The notes below the pieces were generated by a model. It saw only the letters and a program-made list of their open reading frames with translations. It was not told where the DNA came from and made no database searches. 64,000 nt of DNA from Rhizobiaceae bacterium MnEN-MB40S. Its GTDB lineage: Bacteria; Pseudomonadota; Alphaproteobacteria; Rhizobiales; Rhizobiaceae. Both the position numbers and the translations under genes were made by a program. Within the stretch, counting starts at the first letter, position 1. Every line of letters begins with the position of its first letter. The stretch lies in contig BRLC01000025.1 in assembly GCA_024343425.1 (NCBI GenBank), forward strand, positions 1 to 64,000, given 5' to 3'. This document shows, in pieces, positions 1 through 8,431 of the stretch.

Positions 1-58
1 TCGGCAGAAGCGGCTGTATCACAGACCACTCGAAATCCGTCAGATCGAAGCGTGCCAT
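1..58 (-). mobile_element. IS5-type transposase, N-terminal fragment at window edge
   Basis: The minus strand starts with ATG at 58 and reads MARFDLTDFEWSVIQPLLP before leaving the window. This is the typical opening of IS5-family (IS427-like) transposases. An AAGACCTCC-like stretch and the sequence to about position 97 probably form the end of the element, including its terminal inverted repeat, but the other end is outside the window. The rest of the transposase cannot be judged, so it is unknown whether the copy is intact. Confidence 0.75.
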
Positions 59-87
59 CAAGACCTCCATTCATTGAGGTCAGTGAA

Positions 88-478
88 TCAGAACTCCCAC
101 TCAAAGGGAACCCTGTTTATGAGTATGTGACCTAGAGCACCGGCATTTTTGCGAAACCCTTTCCAAGGATCGGGCCGGTCGGAAGATTCGCCGTCCGGCT
201 CGAAAGTAATTTCATAGAGCTGATCGGCCGCAGGAGATGGAAGACCTTCCACCTCGAGTACTCCTGAGCGCTCTGTTGGCAGATCGATTCCCAGCAGTTT
301 GCCGACGCCTTCGACTTCCATCGAAGCCTTCACTTCAGCGGTCTTGGCGTCAATTTTGTAGAGGGTCTTGTCACCGGGCAATGCAATCGCCGTCATTCCG
401 CTTCCATTGGCCGGCCAGCGCGATCGTCGCAGTTGCAGTGAAGGCGGTGGTCATAAGAATTTGCATCAGTCGTTTCAT
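88..478 (-). pseudogene. Frameshifted secreted protein, DUF4394-like fragment
   Basis: A start codon at 478, preceded by GAGAGGA, opens a good signal peptide (MKRLMQILMTTAFTATA...IALAG). That frame stops after about 35 codons. Shifting by one base near position 405 continues as ANGSGMTAIALPGDKTLYKID and MEVEGVGKLLGID, which resembles the first repeat of DUF4394 secreted proteins. After that the similarity fades and the frame ends at 88, within or beside the IS element end. I read this as a decayed or truncated gene next to an insertion sequence. The DUF4394 assignment is from memory of the motif and is tentative; sequencing error could also explain the shift. Confidence 0.45.
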
Positions 479-673
479 GATCGAAGTCCTCTCGAGTTGA
501 GGCCGCAACATCTCGCGGCCATTACCTCGCCCATGACTCCCTGAAAGGTGGATTTGGATGCACGTTGCGCAAAAATTTTTAAACCAGTTGCAAAACAGCT
601 GTTTACTGAACGAAATCAGAAACCTCGACAGAATAGCGGATGCAAATAAATACTGTTTCGATCAGTAAAGGTC

Positions 674-747
674 TGGAGCGGGTAGCGGGAATCGAACCCG
701 CATATTCAGCTTGGAAGGCTGCTGCTCTACCATTGAGCTATACCCGC
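674..747 (-). tRNA. tRNA-Gly (anticodon TCC)
   Basis: The reverse complement folds as a complete tRNA. The acceptor stem is GCGGGTA/TACCCGC, followed by discriminator T and an encoded CCA. The D arm is AGCTCAATGGTAGAGC, the anticodon loop CTTCCAA, and the T arm GCGGGTTCGATTCCCGC. The anticodon TCC reads GGA/GGG glycine codons. It lies 19 bases from the tRNA-Tyr gene on the same strand and probably shares its transcript. Confidence 0.96.
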
Positions 748-766
748 GCACCTGGCCCTGCATCGA

Positions 767-851
767 TGGTGGAGGGGGCTGGATTCGAACCAGCGTAGGC
801 ATAGCCAACGGATTTACAGTCCGCCCCTTTTAACCGCTCAGGCACCCCTCC
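767..851 (-). tRNA. tRNA-Tyr (anticodon GTA)
   Basis: A class II tRNA with a long variable arm on the minus strand. The acceptor is GGAGGGG/CCCCTCC, the discriminator A, and CCA is encoded. The anticodon loop CTGTAAA carries GTA, and the T loop is GGTTCGAATCC. It lies just upstream of tRNA-Gly(TCC). Confidence 0.96.
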
Positions 852-1049
852 ATTGCTCGGCGGGGCCAAGTGTTTCGATCTCCGACATAATTTGGCCGAC
901 AATGCGGCCGCGGAATCTGCGCGGCGTTATGACCGGCGCATCGGCATCTGTCAACACGCCATTTCTCCAAATCAATCCGCAACGCTCCAAATTGTTGCGG
1001 ACTCAAACACAGGCTTGTCAAATACGCGCTGCAGGGATAACCACCGCTC

Positions 1050-1877
1050 ATGAAGAAGGACCCGAAATCAAGCGGAAGCGCCAAGGATACGCATTACGCC
1101 AAGCTGCGGCGCAGCCACCGCGACGCCAGGCGCGCCTTCGACGCCGACAAGGCCAATGCGGCGCCCGACACGGTGCTGGTGTACGGCCTGCACAGCGTTC
1201 GCGCGGCCATCGACAACCAGAACCGCACAATTCATCGGATGCTGGTGACCAGGAACGCGCTCAAGCGGCTGGACATCGCAAGCGCTGAAAGCCTTCCCTT
1301 CGAAGTAACGATCGTCGAGCCTTCTGCAATTGACGCTGAGCTGCCGGAAGACGCGGTGCACCAGGGGGCAATGATCGAAGCAGCCCCCCTGCCCCAGCCG
1401 ACGCTTTCAGATCTGAAGGACAGTCCGCTGCTTCTCGTGCTCGATCAGATTACAGACCCGCATAATGTTGGCGCTATATTGCGCTCGGCCGTGGCTTTTG
1501 GAGCCGGCGCGGTGATTACGACGACGCGCAACAGCCCTGGAGAAAGCGGCGCTCTCGCCAAGGCGGCTTCCGGAGCACTCGAAATGATGCCCTATGTGCA
1601 GGTGGTCAATCTGGCGGAGGCAATCACAAATCTGCAGAAGGCGGGTTTTCTCACGATCGGACTCGATTCCGAAGGGACCGCTGACCTCGCCGACAGCTTT
1701 TCAGGAAATCGCATAGCCCTTGTCCTCGGCGCCGAAGGCAAGGGACTCCGTCAGAAAAGCCGCGAAACTGTGAACGTTCTCGCCAGGCTGGATGTCCCCG
1801 GCCGCATCAAATCATTGAACGTGTCAAACGCCGCGGCGGTTTCTCTTTACGCCGCCCGCCTGCATCTGGACCGTTGA
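1050..1877 (+). CDS. rlmB: 23S rRNA (guanosine-2'-O-)-methyltransferase RlmB, SpoU/TrmH family
   Basis: Encodes 275 residues. The N-terminus is a basic tail (about 1-35), followed by the SpoU substrate-binding domain beginning LVYGLHSVRAAI and the SPOUT methyltransferase domain from about residue 125. All three knot motifs are visible: DPHNVGAILRSA (motif 1), LVLGAEGKGLR (motif 2) and LNVSNAAAVSLY (motif 3). RlmB methylates the ribose of G2251 in the 23S rRNA P loop using S-adenosylmethionine. The basic N-terminal extension is common in alphaproteobacterial members. The gene stands opposite the two tRNA genes and ends four bases from the convergent immunity-like gene. TrmH-family relatives with other targets cannot be fully excluded. 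Confidence 0.9.
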   Translation: MKKDPKSSGSAKDTHYAKLRRSHRDARRAFDADKANAAPDTVLVYGLHSVRAAIDNQNRTIHRMLVTRNALKRLDIASAESLPFEVTIVEPSAIDAELPEDAVHQGAMIEAAPLPQPTLSDLKDSPLLLVLDQITDPHNVGAILRSAVAFGAGAVITTTRNSPGESGALAKAASGALEMMPYVQVVNLAEAITNLQKAGFLTIGLDSEGTADLADSFSGNRIALVLGAEGKGLRQKSRETVNVLARLDVPGRIKSLNVSNAAAVSLYAARLHLDR

Positions 1878-1881
1878 TTGC

Positions 1882-2382
1882 TCAGCCGCTCTGAACGTCT
1901 GACGCAAACCCGGAACTGTACCGCAGAAAACTGTCCCAGGGCATCTTGGCAAGTTCGTCGTGAATCGACTTCCGGTATTCAGCTTCCGGATCCCCCGCCC
2001 GACCTGATTTGTTGCGAAGCGCAGACGCCATCATGAGTTCGGCGCGTTTGCTTGCCTTGCAAGAGCGTATCGCTCGACTGCAAAGCGAAGCGATCCGGTT
2101 TTTGTTGTGTGGCGCAGATGCGCGACTGCAATGCACCACGGCGTATAAGAGATCGCCGTCGAACAAATCCCCTGAAACCATCGGGTTGCGTTCCAGCAGC
2201 GCAAAGGCAATCGGCAGGAGGTGTTCAAGCCCGATATCCTGACCTATGAGTATCCGCAACTCTTCAACCGAAAGCGCATCGATCGGCTTCCTCAATAGCC
2301 TTTGGCAAACTACTGAAAGGTTTACATTGTCCGACGCGAATTTAGGGACTTCATTCTCGATTTGCTGAAGTGAAAGTGACAT
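1882..2382 (-). CDS. CdiI-like contact-dependent inhibition immunity family protein (orphan)
   Basis: Encodes 166 residues with no signal peptide or membrane segment. The central block LLRKPIDALSVEELRILIGQ, followed by DIGLEHLLPIAFALL and the GDLFDGDLLYAVV region (about residues 29-90), matches the pattern of proteins annotated as contact-dependent growth inhibition immunity proteins, where an IGQNIGLxxLxPLAL core and a GD.YPGDLL motif are typical. Such proteins bind and neutralise a CdiA C-terminal toxin. No CdiA, CdiB or toxin-tip gene lies within this window, so this is either an orphan immunity gene or a family member with another role. The 334-base region upstream holds its promoter. Confidence 0.65.
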   Translation of the reverse strand: MSLSLQQIENEVPKFASDNVNLSVVCQRLLRKPIDALSVEELRILIGQDIGLEHLLPIAFALLERNPMVSGDLFDGDLLYAVVHCSRASAPHNKNRIASLCSRAIRSCKASKRAELMMASALRNKSGRAGDPEAEYRKSIHDELAKMPWDSFLRYSSGFASDVQSG

Positions 2383-2640
2383 AATATTGTTCCACCCGTC
2401 ATAAAATTGATATTTATTTCAAGCGCCTCAAAAACAACTTCATCTTATTACGTCATGTTTTAGATGCAAGCCGCAATAAACGAAGCATGACATCTCTTTT
2501 GTGTGATCGGAACCAGCCCTGTGAAAATTGACCAATACGTCAGCTTTTCTGCCTAGCCCACCCCAGGAACAGAGCTGGTGCGTGACTGCAAAATTCAACA
2601 CTCACGAATATTCAATCGATAAGAAAGTCTAAAATTACAT

Positions 2641-2680
2641 ATTTTCCTTTCTGTGCGCTTGCTCACACATTTTCCTTTCT
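2641..2680. repeat. 12-bp direct repeat in the glycosyltransferase upstream region
   Basis: ATTTTCCTTTCT occurs twice (2641-2652 and 2669-2680), 28 bases apart, just ahead of the glycosyltransferase start. Paired repeats at such spacing can be regulator binding sites, but no regulator is recognised. The remainder of the 2383-2716 intergenic region is AT-rich and I see no gene in it. Confidence 0.4.
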
Positions 2681-2716
2681 ATAGGGCCTATTCATCCGGA
2701 TGGCAGAACAATTCAG

Positions 2717-3706
2717 ATGTCCTTACCGAACCAACAAAAGATAGAGCGAATATGCATCGGCGTTTTGTCCCGCGACCGGATCAAGATGGTCAGCGCGCTA
2801 TTACGCTCGCTTGCGGCGCTGGATACGGGACCGGATTTCACCTTCAGCATCGTCCTCGTGGAAAACGGCGATGAGGGAATTCTGCAATCGGTCGCCGATG
2901 AATTCAGGCAATACGCCCCCGGCATCGATATCGAATATCTGAAAGAGCCGGTTATCGGTGTCGCCTCAGCGCGCAACTGCGCTTTGAACTATGCGATCGA
3001 CGCCGGCTTCGACAAGCTGGCTTTCGTCGACGACGATGAAATCGTGCGTCCGAGCTGGATCAGCAATCTTTATCGAAGCATGAAGAGGCGAAACCTCGAC
3101 CTTGTCGGCGGTCCGGTTATTCCGTTCGCCAAAGACCCGCCAGACGGAATCATCGAAACCGTCATTCTCCGCAATCTGCTGGCGCGGTCTTCGCGTATTC
3201 AGCGGGTCTCACGTTATCTGGAGACCAGAGACCGCGATGGCTCGATCATGCTCGCTACGAACAACTGGATGACGGATCTCGACTTCTGCCGCAAAAACAA
3301 TCTTCGTTTCGATATAATCTACAATCTGACCGGCGGAGAGGATTCCGGTTTCTTCTACGCGGCAAAGCGGGCCGGCGCGAAGACCGGCTGGTGCACTCAG
3401 GCTTTCGTCGACGAGGAAGTGCCGGCCGTTCGACTGACCGTCGGCTACCAGTTCCGCAGATCACGCGATCAATCGCTTGTTTCGTTTCGCAGAAAATACA
3501 AGAAACGGCCTTATCTCAAATGGCTGATCATACCGATTGGCAGTCTCTACAAGTTTGTCGCAGGACTGCTCCTGCTGATTTTGGCGCCCTTCACGCTGGG
3601 AAAAACCCTGCTGTCATCCATCCGGGCTCTCGGACAGGCGCTGGGTCGCATATTCGGCCTGTTCGGATATCACACATTTCACTACGAGAAGACGACCGGC
3701 TACTGA
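2717..3706 (+). CDS. Family 2 glycosyltransferase, ExoM-like
   Basis: Encodes 329 residues. The GT-A domain fills about 1-240: the first strand is RICIGVLSRDR, the sugar-nucleotide region ends in VENGDEG, and the metal-binding motif is FVDDDEIVRPSW (near 105). A TGGEDSGFFYAAKRAG segment is where family 2 enzymes carry the acceptor-side acidic residue. The C-terminal part (about 265-300) is strongly hydrophobic (LIIPIGSLYKFVAGLLLLIL) and probably anchors the enzyme to the inner membrane. ExoM-type enzymes add glucose during succinoglycan assembly. Here there is no exopolysaccharide cluster, so donor and acceptor are unknown. It is convergent with the carrier/thioesterase gene. Confidence 0.8.
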   Translation: MSLPNQQKIERICIGVLSRDRIKMVSALLRSLAALDTGPDFTFSIVLVENGDEGILQSVADEFRQYAPGIDIEYLKEPVIGVASARNCALNYAIDAGFDKLAFVDDDEIVRPSWISNLYRSMKRRNLDLVGGPVIPFAKDPPDGIIETVILRNLLARSSRIQRVSRYLETRDRDGSIMLATNNWMTDLDFCRKNNLRFDIIYNLTGGEDSGFFYAAKRAGAKTGWCTQAFVDEEVPAVRLTVGYQFRRSRDQSLVSFRRKYKKRPYLKWLIIPIGSLYKFVAGLLLLILAPFTLGKTLLSSIRALGQALGRIFGLFGYHTFHYEKTTGY

Positions 3707-3715
3707 AAGCTGACA

Positions 3716-3732
3716 ACCGGATCAGATCCGGT
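3716..3732. terminator. Hairpin between convergent genes
   Basis: A perfect 7-bp inverted repeat ACCGGAT-CAG-ATCCGGT sits exactly between the converging glycosyltransferase and carrier/thioesterase genes. It could end transcription from both sides, but there is no clear T-tract, so intrinsic termination is uncertain. Confidence 0.4.
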
Positions 3733-4943
3733 CAACCATCCGTTTCGTGAAGCAGCCGTTGGATGATTTCTGAATTTGCAGCGGTCTCTGTCGACACGGC
3801 GTCATCATGATGCTTGCCGAAGACGATGACGTTGCTGTTTGGCATCAGCACATTGATCGGATGCACGGGGTTTGCCAGACGCTCATTGAGAAATTCGCTG
3901 GCGATGATGTCCACGCGGTTGGGAATGGGATCATCGGAAACATAGCGATAGAAAGCGAGCATCAGTTTTGATGATGCGTCCTTCGCCTCCGGCGTGCGGC
4001 GGACTTCGAGTTCTTCCTCTGACTTGAAGGCGGGCTTTTTCGACTTTTTCTTCTTGCGATTGATGGAATCCTTGTGGCGAGCGCGGACGTCAGGATGGTC
4101 GTGGTTCGCCGGATCGCGAGGATCGAGCCATTTTCCGGAAATGCGATAGAAACGATATTTCGCCAGAACGGACTTGTAGTAGAGTTCGAGCTTGGCCGCC
4201 TGCAGCCGCGCCAGTGCGAGCAAACCGCTGTTACGTCGTGCGTCCGCCAGATCGAAAGCCTTGCGCATTTCTCCCGGCAGCACGCCGGGATCGAGTATGA
4301 TGACGCGACCGACTTCCTTGCCGAGCGCATTCAGCCGGCGGGCCATTTCCATAACAATCCAGCTGCCGTTGCAAAATCCCGCGATATGATAAGGGCCATC
4401 GGGCCGAACCATGAGCATGCAGCGCAGATATTCGTCAGCGAGTTCCTCGACTGACGACAAGGGTTCCATCGCCCCGTCATATCCCGGAACCTGGAAGGCA
4501 TAGACCGGCTGATCCGGATCAAAGCCGTTCATGAACTCAATCGAAGGAAAGAGGAAACCGGCGGCGCCATGCACGAAGAACAATGGCGTGCGGTCGCCGC
4601 TCGTGCGCAGTTCCACGAGGTGTGCGGGAATCTCAGGCTTATCGACGGTTGAAATCAGCGCCGCGATGCGGCTGATCGTCGAGTGCTCCACCAACTGACC
4701 GGATTTGAATCCCGCTCCAAATTCCGCATTCACGGCGTCGGCGATTTCCTGCGCCTGCAGGGACGTTCCGTTCAAATCGAAAAAATCATCTTCCACGCCG
4801 AGGCCGTCTATGGAGAACACATTCTCCCAGATGGACAGAATTTTCTCTTCAACCACGCCGGACGGTGCCACAGGGCTATCAGCCAGCTGCATATCATCCC
4901 GTGACAATCGCTCAGTCTGTGAATTCATGTTTAGCCAATCCAT
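3732..4943 (-). CDS. Acyl carrier/thioesterase didomain protein with Cys-type active site
   Basis: Starting at ATG 4943 (AGGAAA five bases upstream) it encodes 403 residues. A TTG start at 4985 is also possible. Residues about 30-105 form a phosphopantetheine-binding carrier domain with DDFFDLNGTSLQAQEIA, whose Ser would carry the prosthetic arm. From about 125 follows an alpha/beta-hydrolase thioesterase domain (LFFVHGAAGFLFPSIEF). The nucleophile elbow reads AGFCNGSW, so Cys replaces the usual Ser of GxSxG. A lysine-rich insert (RKKKKSKK) and a late FGKHHDDAVS, which may hold the catalytic His, follow. Such PCP-TE modules normally end nonribosomal peptide synthetases, but no synthetase is present here. 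The product is unknown. Confidence 0.75.
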   Translation of the reverse strand: MDWLNMNSQTERLSRDDMQLADSPVAPSGVVEEKILSIWENVFSIDGLGVEDDFFDLNGTSLQAQEIADAVNAEFGAGFKSGQLVEHSTISRIAALISTVDKPEIPAHLVELRTSGDRTPLFFVHGAAGFLFPSIEFMNGFDPDQPVYAFQVPGYDGAMEPLSSVEELADEYLRCMLMVRPDGPYHIAGFCNGSWIVMEMARRLNALGKEVGRVIILDPGVLPGEMRKAFDLADARRNSGLLALARLQAAKLELYYKSVLAKYRFYRISGKWLDPRDPANHDHPDVRARHKDSINRKKKKSKKPAFKSEEELEVRRTPEAKDASSKLMLAFYRYVSDDPIPNRVDIIASEFLNERLANPVHPINVLMPNSNVIVFGKHHDDAVSTETAANSEIIQRLLHETDG

Positions 4944-5080
4944 CGATTTCCTGCGGACATATCGCAAAATCCAAACCTGCGGCAAGGTCGGATTACAGAA
5001 CCGGGGTTATTTGGAAAAACCTTCAAACAAGCGCCGTATCGCAACCTTGGCCGGCAAGATCGTCCGGGTATCCCGGATTC

Positions 5081-5494
5081 TCAAGTTTTGCGCCTGCCAT
5101 ACAGTTCCATCCGGTGATGGACGAGTTCGTATCCAAGCTCTCGCGCGATTTCTTCCTGAAGTCTTTCGATCTTGTCAGAGCGGAATTCGACGACCTTTCC
5201 CGTATCGATATCGATCAGGTGGTCGTGATGAGGTCTGTTCGATAGTTCGAACCGGGCGCCGCCGCCCTCGAATTCATTCCTCTGGATGGCGCCGCGCCCC
5301 TCCAGCACCGACAGGGTGCGGTAGACCGTCGCCAGAGAGACCGATGAATCGAAATCACGGGACCGCTCCAGAAGCTCCTCGGCTGTCGGGTGATCTTTCG
5401 AATCCGACAGAGCCGACAGGATTGCAACGCGCTGTCGCGTAATCCTTACGCCTTCGGCGCGCAGTTCGGATTCCAGCTCTTTGACTTCGTTCAC
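5081..5494 (-). CDS. fur: Fur-family metal-responsive regulator (Fur/Mur)
   Basis: Encodes 137 residues from GTG 5494 (GGGGGT nine bases upstream); a TTG at 5500 is an alternative. The winged-helix domain (about 1-80) has [21 protein letters not shown] and the recognition helix [16 protein letters not shown]. The dimerisation domain carries the metal-binding motif [11 protein letters not shown] and [13 protein letters not shown]. The regulatory Cys pairs of structural-zinc Fur proteins are absent, as in rhizobial Fur/Mur. In rhizobia this protein acts mainly as a manganese uptake regulator, and its position divergent from sitABCD supports that. The name fur is the family name; mur may describe its job better. 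Confidence 0.88.
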   Translation of the reverse strand: MNEVKELESELRAEGVRITRQRVAILSALSDSKDHPTAEELLERSRDFDSSVSLATVYRTLSVLEGRGAIQRNEFEGGGARFELSNRPHHDHLIDIDTGKVVEFRSDKIERLQEEIARELGYELVHHRMELYGRRKT

Positions 5495-5528
5495 GATCAA
5501 TACCCCCTGCCCCTGACTAGCATGGCGT

Positions 5529-5598
5529 TCTCATCTGATCAAGCCAGATGAGAATGACTATCAAAAACATTGACACTTGCAAATGCTTCGCATTATTA
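5529..5598 (+). promoter_or_regulatory. sitA promoter with Fur-type operators
   Basis: A classic 7-1-7 Fur box, TGAGAATGACTATCA (5549-5563), differs at two positions from TGATAATnATTATCA. It lies immediately before TTGACA (5570-5575), a good -35. A weak -10 (TTATTA, 5593-5598) follows at 17 bp. A second palindrome AATGC-TTC-GCATT (about 5581-5593) lies between -35 and -10 and resembles rhizobial Mur-responsive sequences. Upstream, the 10-bp arms TTCTCATCTG (5528-5537) and CAGATGAGAA (5545-5554) overlap the Fur box. Metal-loaded regulator bound here would block RNA polymerase. Confidence 0.7.
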
Positions 5599-5635
5599 AT
5601 ATAAGAATTGCAACTCCCACTACGGAAACCGATCA

Positions 5636-6532
5636 ATGAAACCTATATTCAGGGTTCTCGCCGCAACGGCCCTCGCCTGCGCCGTCGCCTCATCCGCTGT
5701 CGCAGCAGACAAAATGAAAGTCGTTACAACCTTTACTGTCATCGCCGACATGGCCGCCAATGTTGCTGGTGACGCGGCTGATGTCGTGTCGATCACCAAA
5801 CCGGGCGCCGAGATTCACGGCTACGAACCCACGCCGCAAGATATCGTGCGGGCCAGCGACGCCGATCTCATCCTGTGGAACGGCATGAATCTCGAACTGT
5901 GGTTCGAACAGTTTCTCTCCAACCTCGGCGACGTTCCATCAGCCACATTGACGAACGGCATTGCCCCCATTCCGATCAAGTCGGGATCCTATGAGGGCAA
6001 GCCCAATCCGCATGCCTGGATGGGCCTGGACAACGCGCTGGTTTATATTGACAACATCGTGGAAGCTTTCTCCGAGCAGGATCCGGAAAATGCGGCGACC
6101 TACGTAACAAACGCCGCTGCCTACAAGGACAAGCTCCGCGCCACGATCGAGCCGCTCCGCAAACAGATTTCGCGAATTCCGGAATCCGAGCGCTGGCTGA
6201 CGACTTGTGAAGGCGCCTTCAGCTATCTCGCGAGAGACTTCGGAATGAATGAACTCTATCTCTGGCCGATGAACGCCGATCAGGTCGGGACGCCCCAGCA
6301 GGTGCGCGCCGTCATTGACGGCGTCAGAGAAAACAATATCCCCGTCGTTTTCTGCGAAAGCACCGTCAATACGGCGCCGGCCGAACAGGTCGCCCGCGAG
6401 ACCGGCGTGAACTACGGCGGCGTCCTGTATGTCGACTCTCTGAGTGAGGCGGATGGACCTGTTCCGACCTATCTCGATCTATTGCGCGTAACGTCAGAAA
6501 CCATCGCGCGGGGCCTGACAGGCATGAACTGA
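5636..6532 (+). CDS. sitA: Periplasmic Mn2+/Fe2+-binding protein SitA
   Basis: Encodes 298 residues with a signal peptide ending near [12 protein letters not shown]. It belongs to the cluster A-I metal-binding proteins. Probable metal ligands are the His in [12 protein letters not shown] (about 62), the His in [10 protein letters not shown] (about 124), the Glu in [14 protein letters not shown] (about 192) and the Asp in VLYVDSLSE near the C-terminus. A Glu at the third position is usual in SitA/YfeA. It delivers manganese or ferrous iron to SitC/SitD in the inner membrane. It heads the sitABCD operon, preceded by a Fur box and divergent from the Fur-family gene. Confidence 0.93.
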   Translation: MKPIFRVLAATALACAVASSAVAADKMKVVTTFTVIADMAANVAGDAADVVSITKPGAEIHGYEPTPQDIVRASDADLILWNGMNLELWFEQFLSNLGDVPSATLTNGIAPIPIKSGSYEGKPNPHAWMGLDNALVYIDNIVEAFSEQDPENAATYVTNAAAYKDKLRATIEPLRKQISRIPESERWLTTCEGAFSYLARDFGMNELYLWPMNADQVGTPQQVRAVIDGVRENNIPVVFCESTVNTAPAEQVARETGVNYGGVLYVDSLSEADGPVPTYLDLLRVTSETIARGLTGMN

Positions 6533-6611
6533 TCGAAGCTCAGGCAATAGCCGCAGCCTTCGTCGCCGTAATTCTGCGGCGGAGGTTCTACCCGTTCAAG
6601 GAACCCGATGT

Positions 6612-7532
6612 TTGAGAAACGCTGACCTCCCAATGCTCGACAAATCCACCTCGATAGAAAATCGCATCAGCGCCGATGGTCCCGGCGGCGGCATTTATGC
6701 AGATGACGTCACGGTAACCTATCGCAACGGCCACACCGCGCTGTTCGATGCGAGTTTCGAAATTCCACGCGGCACCGTGACAGCCCTCGTGGGCGTGAAC
6801 GGCTCAGGCAAATCCACCCTCTTCAAAGCCATTATGGGATTCATTCCGGCGGCAAAAGGCGACATTCGGCTTCTGGGACGCAACGTCAAAGAAGCCCTGC
6901 GCGAGAACCTTGTCGCCTACGTGCCGCAGTCAGAGGAGGTCGACTGGTCCTTTCCGGTGCTGGTAGAGGACGTGGTGATGATGGGACGATACGGACATAT
7001 GGGGTTCTTCCGCCACGCCTCCGCCGCAGATCGCCAGGCGGTAAAGGACGCACTGACCCGCGTGAACATGCTTGATTATCGACACCGCCAAATCGGCGAA
7101 TTGTCCGGCGGTCAGCGAAAGCGGGTTTTCCTGGCGCGGGCATTGGCCCAGGATGGTCGGGTTATCCTTCTCGATGAGCCATTCACCGGCGTCGACGTCA
7201 AGACAGAGGAGCAGATTGTGTCTCTCCTGCGCGAGTTGCGGGATGAAGGACGGGTGATGCTGGTGTCGACTCACAATCTCGGCTCGGTGCCCGAATTCTG
7301 CGACCGGACCGTGCTCGTCAAAGGCACAGTGCTCGCCTATGGCCCAACCGAAACCACGTTCACCCGGCAAAACCTCGAAAAGGCTTTTGGCGGCGTTCTG
7401 CGGCACTTCACACTGGGCGGAGAAGATCTGCATGACGACGACGACACGCGCGAGGTTACCATCCTGACCGACGACGAACGCCCGTTCGTCCAGTACGGAG
7501 AACAATCCAAAACCAGAAAGGCCCAGCAGTGA
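6612..7532 (+). CDS. sitB: Manganese/iron ABC transporter ATP-binding protein SitB
   Basis: Encodes 306 residues from TTG 6612 (AAGGA eight bases upstream); ATG 6633 is an alternative. The ATPase core has Walker [11 protein letters not shown]-loop [10 protein letters not shown], signature LSGGQRKR, Walker [13 protein letters not shown] and the H-loop STHNL. The C-terminal tail (about 270-306) is rich in Asp and His ([11 protein letters not shown]) and is longer than the minimal family fold. It energises the SitC/SitD channel in the cytoplasm. Its last codons overlap the sitC start by four bases, indicating translational coupling. Confidence 0.93.
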   Translation: MRNADLPMLDKSTSIENRISADGPGGGIYADDVTVTYRNGHTALFDASFEIPRGTVTALVGVNGSGKSTLFKAIMGFIPAAKGDIRLLGRNVKEALRENLVAYVPQSEEVDWSFPVLVEDVVMMGRYGHMGFFRHASAADRQAVKDALTRVNMLDYRHRQIGELSGGQRKRVFLARALAQDGRVILLDEPFTGVDVKTEEQIVSLLRELRDEGRVMLVSTHNLGSVPEFCDRTVLVKGTVLAYGPTETTFTRQNLEKAFGGVLRHFTLGGEDLHDDDDTREVTILTDDERPFVQYGEQSKTRKAQQ

Positions 7533-8431
7533 CTGCTTATCTGTTTGAACCTTTCACCTACAATTACATGACCAACGCGATGTGGGTGTCTGCTCTGGTC
7601 GGCGGCGTCTGCGCTTTCCTTTCTGCCTATCTCATGCTCAAGGGCTGGTCACTCATTGGCGACGCCTTATCCCATTCCGTCGTCCCCGGCGTGGCCGGAG
7701 CTTATGTTCTCGGACTCCCTTTTGCGCTCGGCGCATTTATCGCCGGAGGCCTGGCGGCCGGCGCCATGCTCTTCCTGTCGGAGCGTTCGGGCCTGAAGAT
7801 TGACGTGATCATCGGACTGATTTTCACATCCTTCTTCGGTCTCGGTTTGTTCATAGTGTCGGTGAATCCGATGTCGATCAGCATCCAGACGATCATTATG
7901 GGCAATATCCTCGCCATAACCCCGCAAGACACGCTGCAACTGGCGCTGATCGGCTTTATTTCATTGGCCATACTGCTGGCGAAGTGGAAGGATCTGATGG
8001 TGACCTTCTTTGACGAGAGCCACGCACGATCGATCGGCCTGCGTCCGGATATCCTCAAGGCGGTCTTTTTCGTCCTGCTGTCCGCGTCGGTTGTGGCGGC
8101 CATGCAGACGGTCGGAGCCTTTCTCGTTATCGCCATGGTGGTCACGCCGGGCGCCACCGCCTATCTGCTGTGCGACCGGTTCCCCCGGCTGATCCTTACA
8201 TCCGTCGCGATTGGCGCGATCACGAGCTTCGTCGGCGCCTATGCGAGCTATTTCCTTGATGGCGCGACGGGCGGCGTCATCGTCACGCTGCAGACCATTA
8301 TCTTCCTCGTTGTCTTCGTGTTCGCGCCGAAGCACGGATTGCTGGCTGCGCGACGCAAGGCTGAGGAAGCCCTCAACAGACCACCGACGGACACAATAGG
8401 ATCCGCAACCGGCGGAGCGCCAGACCGATGA
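7529..8431 (+). CDS. sitC: Manganese/iron ABC transporter permease SitC
   Basis: Encodes 300 residues of the ABC-3 permease family with about eight hydrophobic segments. [20 protein letters not shown] is the family hallmark near the N-terminus and includes the coupling region. [19 protein letters not shown] lies near 200. The C-terminal tail is charged and cytoplasmic. It pairs with SitD to form the membrane channel for Mn2+/Fe2+. The start overlaps sitB, and the stop overlaps the sitD start by four bases. Confidence 0.92.
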   Translation: MTAYLFEPFTYNYMTNAMWVSALVGGVCAFLSAYLMLKGWSLIGDALSHSVVPGVAGAYVLGLPFALGAFIAGGLAAGAMLFLSERSGLKIDVIIGLIFTSFFGLGLFIVSVNPMSISIQTIIMGNILAITPQDTLQLALIGFISLAILLAKWKDLMVTFFDESHARSIGLRPDILKAVFFVLLSASVVAAMQTVGAFLVIAMVVTPGATAYLLCDRFPRLILTSVAIGAITSFVGAYASYFLDGATGGVIVTLQTIIFLVVFVFAPKHGLLAARRKAEEALNRPPTDTIGSATGGAPDR

